Of a stretch of 64,000 bases of DNA, positions 11,201-21,430 are shown one piece after another (within the stretch, counting starts at the first letter, position 1; every line of letters starts with the position of its first letter). The stretch covers positions 3,665,501-3,729,500 of the forward strand of contig NC_134962.1 of the NCBI RefSeq assembly GCF_965638725.1. Reading direction: 5' to 3'. The translations under genes and the position numbers were made by a program. Below the pieces are notes generated by a model, which was not told the origin of the DNA, searched no databases, and saw only the letters and a program-made list of their open reading frames with translations. The DNA comes from Aptenodytes patagonicus. Its lineage: Eukaryota; Chordata; Aves; Sphenisciformes; Spheniscidae.

Positions 11201-13424
11201 TGGCTGCGCTGGGCGGTCTCAGTTATTCTCCCCAACATGTGAGTGAGCCTGACCTTGCTAAACAGATACTTTGACTTTGGGAAAGTCCACATCCACGTAC
11301 CAAGCTCACGTTACTCCAGAAAGGGATAAATTCATCTGGGTTTGCACATTTAATTTTCTTGGTAACACATACTGAATTTTTCTCGGATAGTTTGGCTTCA
11401 GAGGATTATCAGTATTACTTCTGTCGTAGCTGATAAACACCATATGCATCAAGCATAATCCACTCGCTGGTTTAGGAACGGGAAAGCCTCCCAGAAGTGA
11501 GATAAATCCATGTCCTGGTCCTGTGAACTGGGCTTGTCCTCAGGGCGCTGATTCAGTTAAAAGGGAGATAAAAGAAAGCACGGGGTGATTGGGTTGTTCA
11601 CGTGCAACATTGAGTTTTTTTCCTGGCAGCTGAGGAACTTTCCTCAGCTCACACGAAGCGTGAACCTTGCATTTTTTAGCACGCTTTTAAAAAGCATCCC
11701 TTTGGTTCAGCAATACGAAGGACGCTGCTATTGCCGGGAGCGGCACTGGGACCAGCCTGGAGCCTTTCGTAAGCAATTGCTACAGGAACAGCATCGTCTT
11801 GCACACATGGAAACGTTCCAGGAAAGAGAAACACACCTAAAAAGCAGCCAGCTGACCATACGTCCAACGCTGTGCTCACCCTCAGTGCTGCAGGGACAGC
11901 TGAAGAGCAGGGGAGGAGGTATTTAGAAGCGGAGGGCGATAGGAATACCCCAGCCCACCCCTCCTGTCGGAGACGTGTTTTTACATGATTAGTCCCATCA
12001 GAGTCTGAAGCATGGATGAGAGCAGTAGAAGCTGGCTTTAAATTATCACATAAGCAAGGACACATTTATAATTAAATAAATTCCAAATAGTAAAGCTTAG
12101 CACTCACAAATCCTTTGTATGTTTTCCAAGCACATTCCACTCACTGGCAAATTAATGCAATAATATGCAAGAAATCAGGAAGGTGGCTTGGATAATTTTC
12201 AATTAGCTGCTTGAAAATGCTTTGAAGATAAATCTAGCCAGATTTTCTGAGCTTACTTATTTGTTCCAGCTTATCTGTGCAAATACAATTGGCTGCAGCT
12301 GCCTTAGACCATCTTTAAAAACTTGCAGTGCCAATGCACGAAGCAGATGTAACCGGGCCACTATATTCTGCCATAGCAAAGATTAGCCAGACAAAACGTT
12401 CTTTTATGCTGTAATACCTAACTCCCTCTCCCTAATGTCACTCTTGCTTTGGTATCTTTTTCCTACCCATAAGTCTGATCACTGACGGGAAGGTTTTCAT
12501 GCTGGCACCGTACCGTGCTCTCCAGCCACCCTTACTGCCCACGGAGCCGGGTGTCTCCGTGGCTCTTCCAATGCAGATACACCACCAGCATTTTCCCAAC
12601 ATCTAGCCCTGCCCACAGCATGGCATTATTTTCCAGCATTTGGATTCTTACAACCCAGTTAAGGATGTTTAATATTCAGGATAATGTTTCTGCATGAGTC
12701 ATTAGTCAGCTTTTCCCAATGATTGCCAGTTAGTTCCCACAGATATCCCTTCTTTGTTTCCATGCAGAAGATGCAGATTCAGGCAAATCTTACATGATAT
12801 AAGTAATGAAACAAAATGAGCAAAACCCAAATGAAGAACGTGAGACACGATTCTTTGCTGCTTCTAAAGATAGGAGCAATAAAAATGCAAAAAATGTAAC
12901 ATCCTGTGTTACACAATGCAAGGATGCTGAGTACAGGATAAATATAACAGAATAACGCTGACATCTACCATGGTTTACAGGAACTTACTCTTTTTCATCC
13001 TCCTGGTTTGATCAGTAAGAAGGTAAAAACAAAAAGGGCAAACCAGGGGAAATGATACCATGAAACTTTGCGGAAGCCATGCCACAAAAAGATGCATTTG
13101 GCACAAATAATATGAGGCCCTTCTGTTGTAGGTGGTGTGTTAATAACATCGGGAATTACTGCATCCTCCTCATAAACAGAGGGCAACAGTCATTGCTGGA
13201 GTAGCAAAGCCTTTCCACAGGCTTTTCTCTTACATCGCTGCTGGATAACAGGCTTTTGATTGAGATATCTCCTTCATCTGGCTTTTTTTCCACTGAATGA
13301 TCAATTCATGTATTACACCCGGCTGCACTCCTCTTGCAGGGTATCAGAAATCTATTTTTGGCTTGATCGTAAGAGCAAAAGCAGAAACACAATCGTGCTT
13401 GGAGCCAGAACTATTTATACCCTA

Positions 13425-13474
13425 ACTCGGGGTATACCCGAGTATACCCCAACCACTCGGGTATACCACTCGGA
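13425..13474. repeat. GTATAC-rich palindrome cluster
   Basis: Three GTATAC cores (13432-13437, 13442-13447, 13461-13466) sit in related CTCGGG/ACCCC contexts. The arms GGGGTATAC (13429-13437) and GTATACCCC (13442-13450) form a perfect 9-bp inverted repeat with a 4-base spacer. It could be a local replication-slippage product or a clustered binding site. Confidence 0.6.
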
Positions 13475-13700
13475 CCACCCCCCCCCTTTCTACTGTCAAC
13501 CATTCAAAAAACCTAGTGCAATTTGCACATTTCCACAATTGGTTTTTTCCTTAGAACACCCGCCATGCTTATGCTACTGCGGGCTGCAAGCTGTTAGAAG
13601 TGGGTTTCACACGAACCCTCGCTGTTGAAGAACCATTCCTTCATGGGGTCTTAATGCCTTATTCCTTTCAAACGGATCAAATAGATCAAAATTTGGAGAT

Positions 13701-13721
13701 CTTAAATCTTAAATCTTAAAT
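13701..13721 (+). repeat. CTTAAAT x3 tandem repeat
   Basis: Three perfect copies of the 7-mer CTTAAAT in intron 1, a minisatellite-like expansion. Confidence 0.85.
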
Positions 13722-16700
13722 CCCCAATTTCTGCTGCAGCATGGAAAGAAATCTATGTGAAATTCTGGGGCATTACGCAGTGCTGTAAAGGGGGAGATCT
13801 GGCATGGGGCATAGCCTCCATGCTGTCTCTTTTACACGCTGTGGACAAAGGCGGTTGGAAGTCAACATCCAAATTACCTAGTACTTCACTTTTTCCTGAG
13901 ACAAGATTACCTTCCAACCCCTATTCTCCATAGTTAGTGGACTTTCTGGGGAAAATCATGTACCAAGAGGTCATATCGCTCTACCAGCCAACGACAGTCT
14001 TTAGCTTGACCTTTCTATGACAAGTTCTTCAGCTCAACCCCACGTTGGTGGGCTGGATGCCCACCCATTCCTCTCTCAAACCAGACAACACAGAGCTGAA
14101 GAGAGCACATCAGAAGAGCTAAATGCATCATGGAAAAAGAAACTTGCTGATCATCAGTGTTCCCTGCAACATTCACCATCCTCAGTGAGCACAAGAGCAT
14201 GAGTCCATGGGATGGGCAGAGGGTGGAAACACCGCGTCAAGTGGGAGCACGAGAGAAACAGAAACGACAGGAAGGATTCAGCCAAGGGAAGAGTATTTCC
14301 CACACAAGCCCACTTTTTTTCCAGATCAGCAAGTAATAGCTTCACCAAACAGCCCCTGGAGCACAAGCTCACTGGTGCACACCGCTTAGCCTGGATCTTG
14401 TTTAACATTCAGCGATGCTCTCTAATCCTCTTAGGTATTAGTCTTGAGATTCCTGCCAAGCACGGGAACAGCACAGCCTCCCAGACAGCACTTAAATGAA
14501 CTCACTGCTTGAAATGGGTCATTTTGCAAAATACAGCAGAACTCCAGCTGTTCATTTTTTGCTTAACCTCAGATTAGCACCTAGGAAGTCACTACGGCAT
14601 GCAAATCGCAAAATTAAATAACCTCAATTTCTACATCTCAGGTGACTCCCTGGAAGTCATTCTGCATTAAGACTGGGATTTCTGTCTCTTAATTACTTGT
14701 TTAAAGTTAAGTACCTAATTTGAGTTAGGCATTCCTATTGTCTCTCTGTTGCCCACTGCAAAATCATTACATTCAGGTTATCTAGAGCCCTCAAGCCATG
14801 TCTCCACGATCACTATTTTGTGTGTTACTAAATCACCCATTACTGCAGATACGATCTGGAGCAGGAACGGGCACATAATCATATTTCTGTTGGATTAGCC
14901 AAGCATATTACCCTGAGCTTATTCTGGCCTCATGTTGGCTACTACAACACAAACAATATTTGATCTAGCACAAAGCCAGATGGTGCAAAATTAACCCTTT
15001 CAGCACAAATCTGACATGGCACAAGGGAGTTTAGACGAGATCAGTGTGTAGGCTCACGTAGCTGTAGGACTTCTGACTTAGCGTTTGCAGCCTCTAAGTT
15101 TCCTGACACCAAGCACTCCCTCTCCACCCTCCAAAGGTGAGCTAATCAAAAGCATCGCACTTCATCGTATTTTATCCACTTAGAATAAACACAATGTCAG
15201 CTTGCAGTTAATTTGCATCTGATCATGCAACACCCTGGATCTTGACGCACTGTGGTATATTTGAGGATTTCTTCAAAGAGGGCACAACCCTATTGTGTAA
15301 TCGAGAGGAAATGATGACCACTTTCAAAGGGATGACTTCCCTTCATTCTCTGACTCAAAATCCCAAACCGGTACCATAACCACAAACTACAGCTACAACA
15401 ACTACGAGATGAAGGGTAGGAACCCAGACCCAAAGGGGAATGGGACAGAGCACGAGATCAGCACGCTGGCACCATGCGGGGCTGCTGACCACTGCCACCA
15501 AGGATGGGCAGAAGAAGCCAACCTGAAATGACACCTTCCTTAGAAACCTCAGATCCGTCTCAATGGCGAGTCCTCGTGCTACAAGTTCCTACAGTGGCTA
15601 CAGCAAATGTCTAATGTAGAAAGCACTGAAAATCTCAAGGATGGCCACAAAGCACAACAGGTTGCAAACGGGCAGGTATACCTTGGCTGTGCTGTCCTCG
15701 GCTGCCTGCTTCTTCCATGGCTGGCTGCATCTAAATAAATAAAAATCCCTGCCGATCGGCAGAGGTGAGACTCCACTGATTCCTTTGAGAGATGCTGGTG
15801 GAAAAATGCTGAGTAATACCATTCTGCATTAACAGGCCTCTCTAAAAAACCCAGCTCGGTATTAAACAGCAATCCCACACAAACACATACCAATATACGT
15901 ACTAATGTATAGAGAAAGGTGCGTACGCAGGTGTGTGCACACTCTCCGCAAGCACCACACGGTTTGCAATCTGCCGCTCTTGCAGGCTGGCACGTCTTTC
16001 ATCTGACAACGCTCAATCAGGTCAGTAATTCATTCTTACTGCCAGGGAGCAAATTGTTGCCAAATGGTGTTTCTTCCTGAGAAAAAGGAATAAACAGGCA
16101 TATAATGTTCCCACTGTCAACCCAAAACATCTGCTGGAATTCAGAGGGGTTTGCTGTCCACGCGCAATGTGGAGACGGCTTCTACTTTGTACCCTCTTTT
16201 CTCACGATGAGGAATCGCAGCCTTAGCCAGCAGCTGTTGAATTTACTTGGAAATCTGAAAATTGCCTTCAAGGAATTCCTGCTTCCACGCAGCAGCGTAG
16301 TGGGGTTTTCACTTCTGACGCAGGGACTTTTTAATTTTCCTTGCTAAGGACCTGCTCGCATCCCACAGCCCCCGCCAAGGTGCTACGAGAAACGGACACA
16401 GTGGGATAACCTTGTTCTTGGTCATCAGCTTGAACGAGGTCACCGAGGACTGATTTTGATCAGTGCTCCCTAAGAAATGATGGGCCTGATCCTGCCATTG
16501 CTGCTTACCCGTGAGTAGTGTTTGCTCACACAAGGCATTCAAGCGAGGTTCCCAAGATCTCTCACAGAAAGTAAAAGGTAATTCAAGGGAATAAAAATCA
16601 GCTGGTTTGTGGTGGTAGGCAAGGAGGTTTTTTTATTGCCTCTTGAAAAAAGGCAGTATTTTAAGTTTTAAATTATTTAAACCCAAGAATATTGGAGACA

Positions 16701-19700
16701 GATAATCAGTGTACCACAGGCTGGATACCTACTTTCCACTCCTTTTAATCCAGTTTCTTCAGCATCTTAAACTACTCTTTTCAAGGTTTTCCGCCAAATA
16801 AGAGGAAAATACACAACACTAAAGGGATCACAGGTTGATCAGAGTTATAGGGGGACTCCAGAAAAGGCTGATTCTGTTGTAACCAAGACCCACATCTAGC
16901 TCGATGGGTCTAAATCCTCCGCGAGATTGAATCCGCTCCAGCAATACAAAGAAGACCACAAAGCTGCTTTGAAAGCACTGCGAGGAAATCCCTTTTTTTT
17001 GGGAATTCTTATGCTAACATAAAGCTCCATGGCATCTGCCCTGTCCTCAATTATGCTGAAGCGGTGCAGGATCAGATCGGTCACAGAGGGAAGGCGTTAG
17101 CAAGCCCTTCCAGCTAAGGCAAGGTAGAGCAGCCGTGCGGCTGCTCCGACTCGCGGCCGGGACAAGGGCTGAGCTTCTGTTTTCTGTGGGGTGTTTAAAG
17201 CAAAAGAAATCCTGAACTAAATTTTGAAATCTGAGTATGTTAAGTTAAAGAGATTGATGCAGTTTTCCAAGAAGAGGCTATGAGGGAACAGAAAATCTAA
17301 GAGAGCCCATGTCCTTCAGATGTTTTGGGGACTTTTTATTTCTCTGCCATGGGTTGGTATCATTTATCAGAACTCTAGAATCTAAACGGGTTTTTTATCT
17401 CTTAATGCCATCTAGCAAAATAAACTCCTATCTCACAGCATACCCAAAGCACTTGGATTCACAAATATGAAACCATAGCTATAAAAATGCCAAAAAGTAC
17501 TTTTTCTTGGATTTTTTTCAGCCAGAACAGTGCAAAGTCAAAGTATTTTTTGGGAAAAGAAGTGTTTGGCCTTGCTTTCTCAACAGGAAAATGACTCCCT
17601 AACTCCTGCAAACCACGGTTAAACAAAGCTTGTCAGCATTTCATTTTCTTCCTTGAAGCAACCAAGCCAAGCTCTGAGAATTCAAATGACTGAAGATTAT
17701 TGATGCCACCCAGCAATATACTTTGCCCACTAACAATAGCAATCAAATTCAGTTTTAGTGTATACATATGTCAGTGGAACAGCACAAGAGAAGAAATGGG
17801 ACTAGTGCCTTCGCTGCTCCAGGAATTTAAAAAACTGCTGAAAAGGCTTGGCACTTTGCTGAACAAGGCAAGCAAGGAGAACAAGAATAAACAGAGCATT
17901 TCCCACCGCTAACATATTCCCATTGCTCATAAACTCATTTACAATCTAGAAGCGGAATGACATTATTTTTGACAGCAGCAACATAGTAGTATCCCAGATT
18001 TAGGGGTACTTCTTCCTGAAGAGTGATTTAAGGTTAGAATAACATTACTCTGTTAATATTAAACACTCACTGCCTTGTCTCATGCTCTCCACTGTACTAA
18101 CGAGAGGTCAGATGCAAAAATCTATTAAGGTTAGTGGCCCTCTCTGAGCACTTGTCTACAATCACTCATCACAGCTACCAAAGTAGGATGGATGCTTTTG
18201 TCTGGGATTCATAAACCAGATGAAGTCCTTGTTCTCTCTCAGAGCATTTTTCCCAGAAAGTGTTTGCCGAAACTCTTTGTTCTCAAATCCCCCAGTTCAG
18301 CATCACCACTCATACGCCGGGAGGTCACTCAAGGCCAAGATGGAACAAAACTAATTATATCGCGGGGAGGTCTAGCAATAAATCAGTTTTGAAAAGGGAA
18401 AGGAGAGTGGCTCCAGGATAGGAGCAGCTTTTGCATCTAGAGATCCCACAGCTAGAGAGGGCTGGGATAGCTGGGGAACCTGCCAAAACATAGGCGCAGG
18501 AGAGCCGTGCTGCCACCGACCCTGCGGGCAGAGCCCCTGATCCTGCCTGTGGTGTGGTCCGGGCTATTACTGCTCCCAAATTCTGCTTCTCTGCACAAGG
18601 ATCAGCCCCTCACTGGGCCAAGATAATGCGTTTTTTAAACGTACTACGGAAGCACAACAGACTTCAGGGTGGCCATCAAAACCAAGACCAGAATGCCAAT
18701 GCATTTCAGGGCAGCCCACATCCGAAACACCTTGTGCATGGTTAACAGCTCCCGCACATTGCTTTAACTCGGCGACCTCGGTTTATTGAGCATAAAATCC
18801 AAAGGGGGAACCTTTCCCCTGAAATCATACTCAGCGTCTCACTAACCCACCAGCAACAAGCCGTCAGCTCTGCTAAGTGTTTGCAGAGTCTTGCAAAGCA
18901 TTTCCGCCATTCACCGCTGCATTAATGAGATTCCGCCAGATGCAAATGTCCTGGGCTCTGAATAATCAACTTATGGGCAGCAGCTCAAGGAACTAGGTGG
19001 GAAAGACAAGAAACCCAAATGGTAAAGCAGAATATTTGGCAATCTGGCATACAAGCACCTTCACCTGGGGGTTGTGACCAACCCTGTAGGCAAAGGCAGG
19101 TTTCTGGGCTTGGTACACTCAATTAAGATAAAGGAAAGCAAACCAACTGTTCAGTGATACTTTTTTTGGGGTGGACTGAGCAAAATAAGCAGGGTAAAGC
19201 AAAGCCATGATTCACTTTTTGTGCTACTGCAGGGTGTAAAGCCCCAAATCGGACAGCAGGATCCTCCCAGCATGCTCCATGCGGTAAAGACACACACAAA
19301 AAAAAGATTAAAGCTGCCTCAAGGAGTTTGCAATCGGAAATCATGAGGCACTGAGCAGCTGGATGCTGATCTCCCTAAGCCGGTGGATATTTCTTTGGTT
19401 AGTGGCTGATCCCATCTTCCCCCTTGCCTGTAAATCTCTCATCTCTGTCAAGATTTCTAGTAAGTACTTGCTCAGGTAGTTCCTGGTTTCTCCGGCCAAG
19501 CGTATCTAACCCTCGCAGGAACTGCTGCTTCCCGCCTCATTTGTCATCCCAGGGTCGCGCTTAATGTTTTTGCCACTGTCACTTTGTGGGTTGGATCCAC
19601 ATGTGCGGGGCAAATTAAGGCAGTATCAGTGGAGTGGCTATTTCACAGGGCTTCAGATGACACCGTCACGCCTGGACACACTCATCGCACGCCAGCACGG

Positions 19701-20751
19701 TTTCGGCCGAGTCGTGGCAGGGCAGGTGGCTGTGGTCTGTCCCTCGCAGCCCACCCAGCGCAGAGAGGGCTGCTGCTTCAGTTTCAGATCATTTTTGGTA
19801 GCCCAGAGGCTAGAACTCTTTGCATATAAATAGCTACTTTTTTTTTTTTCTTTTCATTATTTGACTAACCCTCTCTCCCCAGGTTTCATCCTTTTTCTCA
19901 CATTTACAACAGCTCAAAGCACACGTCTCTAAAGATCTCTTTTGTGTTCTTTCCCCCTCAAATGCTGTTTTAACATGTGTTTTTACAACCAAGTGGCACT
20001 ATAGAAAGTAGGAGTCTAGAAATCAAAAAAAGGAGGTGGCAGACTGGGATAACTTCACGTTTGTAGCGTGTTGCCTGGTAAAACCAAACAGCCTATAAAA
20101 TGGTAATAAAATGTTAACGCAACAAACCCATGTGATTAATGTCCACTTGTGCCTTTTGAGCTCTCAGAACTGAAAAACACGTTTTTATTACAGCAATCCT
20201 TTTGACTCGTATCATCTGAACAAATAGGTTAGTAAAAGTAATGTAAGTCATGCCATGAAAGCGCTCCGATTTTGGTTTAGCATGCTGCCTGTGACTTCCT
20301 TCTCTAACTTCAGTTACTACCCCCTTGAAGCAAGGATCGTTTCATCATTAACATACTTTTTATTTGTTGTAGGGATCATTTTGCCTTGCCTCCTTACTAG
20401 CTTTTCTTAATTTCCGCCTTTTTCTCTGCAGCTTTTTAATTTCCCATAGAAAGGCAAGGTTTTGATGAAAGGAAAAAAACCCCTCCAGTGAGCGAGTTCT
20501 AACGAATTTCAGTTACAAGGTAGTAATACCGGTTTTGAAGCATCACCGGAGATGGCTTGCGAATGGAAAATCTCAATGAGTTTGGCTATTTTGGTGACTT
20601 TTTTCCCCCCCTTTGAAACCAGACGGGCTTTTCCCGACGCGGACCATGAGCTCTTGCCATCAAACCACCGATGCCCCACAAAAGCCCGCACGCCCGGGGC
20701 TGGAGCGCTGCCTGCCGCCGGGCACCGCACCGCTCACCCCGGCCCCGAGCT

Positions 20752-20769
20752 CCCCCCCCCCCCCCCCCC
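20752..20769 (+). repeat. C18 homopolymer
   Basis: Eighteen consecutive C, followed by GGACCGCCG, at the left flank of the CpG island. Homopolymer length is uncertain in any assembly. Confidence 0.9.
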
Positions 20770-21017
20770 GGACCGCCGCCAGCCCCATCTCGGGGCTTTT
20801 TCATCCCCCCTCGGGTTGCGGCGGATGATCCGCGCCCATCCCCGCCTCCTCGGGGCTCCCCGCGCCGCTCCCGCAGACACGTGCGGCACCGCCCGGTAGG
20901 TCCTGCCGGGGGGCGGGGGGGGAGCGGGGAGGGAGCTCGCCCGGGCAGCCCGCACCCCGCGGTGCCCGCCCCGCGCCCCTCCATCCCTCCCGCATCCCTC
21001 GGCCCCGGTACCGGTAC

Positions 21018-21110
21018 CTGCCGCCGGGCGCCGCCGCTGCCCTCTCGCCGCCGCCCCCGCTCTCCCCACGGCGGGGGGCGGGCCCCCCGTCCCGACGGAC
21101 GGGCGCTTCC
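21018..21110 (-). other. Candidate SLCO4A1 noncoding exon 1 (3' end at 21018; start approximate)
   Basis: On the minus strand CGGCAG at 21023-21018 is followed by GTACCGG, a good 5' splice site inside the CpG island and just downstream (in the direction of transcription) of the GC box and paired CCAAT boxes. Splicing from here to the acceptor at 7970 would give a short noncoding leader exon. The upstream limit given is only a guess at the start site, placed just after the CCAAT boxes. Confidence 0.35.
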
Positions 21111-21111
21111 T

Positions 21112-21148
21112 CCAATCGGCGGCGGCTACCGGCGGCGACCCGGCCAAT
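21112..21148 (+). promoter_or_regulatory. Paired NF-Y CCAAT boxes, 32 bp apart
   Basis: CCAAT occurs at 21112-21116 (context TCCAATCGG) and again at 21144-21148 (GGCCAATGG), in the same orientation, with starts exactly 32 bp apart, about three helical turns. Both contexts fit NF-Y (CCAATSR). Double NF-Y sites with about this spacing are known from many TATA-less promoters. The sites read CCAAT on the plus strand and ATTGG on the strand of SLCO4A1; NF-Y works in either orientation. Confidence 0.55.
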
Positions 21149-21189
21149 GGCGGGGAAACTGAGGCCAAAGAGAAAGTGAGTGTAACGCG

Positions 21190-21430
21190 GGCGGTGCGGG
21201 GGGAGAGGGAGGCGGGGGGGGGGGGGGCGGGAGAGGGATGGACGGGAGGGGATGGTAGGGGGGAGAGGGTCAGAGACAGATGGGAGCAGGGGAGAGGGAG
21301 AGGAAGGGCAGGGAGGGGATCCCACGTTGGGGAGGGAAGAAAAGGGGGAGAGGGGCAGCAAGGGGAGGATGGGGAGAGGGACGGGGGCGCGAAAAGAAAC
21401 GGGATAAGGAGAGAGCAGGGGCAGGGGCAG
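21190..21430 (+). repeat. Homopurine G/A tract with 14-G run
   Basis: About 240 bases on the plus strand are almost entirely G and A, with G14 at 21214-21227 and many further GGG/GGGG runs (GGGAGAGGG, GGGAGGGG and similar). It abuts the promoter on the side away from SLCO4A1. The composition permits G-quadruplexes on this strand and triplex (H-DNA) formation, and is prone to sequencing error. The long proline-rich frames on the opposite strand are a by-product of this composition. Confidence 0.8.

Larger units (their letters stand above)
7970..21017 (-). other. Probable SLCO4A1 intron 1 (about 13 kb)
   Basis: This stretch separates the leader-coding exon from the CpG-island promoter. It contains only short chance frames, simple repeats (19 A at 8183-8201; three CTTAAAT units at 13701-13721), a GTATAC-rich palindrome cluster near 13425-13474, a small perfect hairpin (arms 9624-9631 and 9634-9641), and a near-duplicate of TTTGATAYTTCATGA at 9982-9996 and 10011-10025. 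No protein-like exon, tRNA or known microRNA was recognised. Its identity as one intron depends on the first exon being at about 21.02 kb; additional small noncoding 5' exons could lie inside it and cannot be seen from sequence alone. Confidence 0.5.
20640..21200. promoter_or_regulatory. CpG-island promoter, likely of SLCO4A1
   Basis: This is the only block of the window that is both strongly GC-rich and dense in CpG, and it stands out sharply from the AT-rich flanks. It contains GC boxes (GGGGCGGG at 21075-21082; CCCGCCCC at 20965-20972), a CACGTG E-box (20878-20883) and two CCAAT boxes (21112-21116 and 21144-21148), and has no TATA box in an obvious place. A TATA-less CpG island about 13 kb upstream of, and on the same strand as, the first coding exon fits the SLCO4A1 promoter. 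CpG islands often fire in both directions, and donor-like sequences occur on both strands here, so a divergent noncoding transcript is possible but not shown. Confidence 0.65.
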
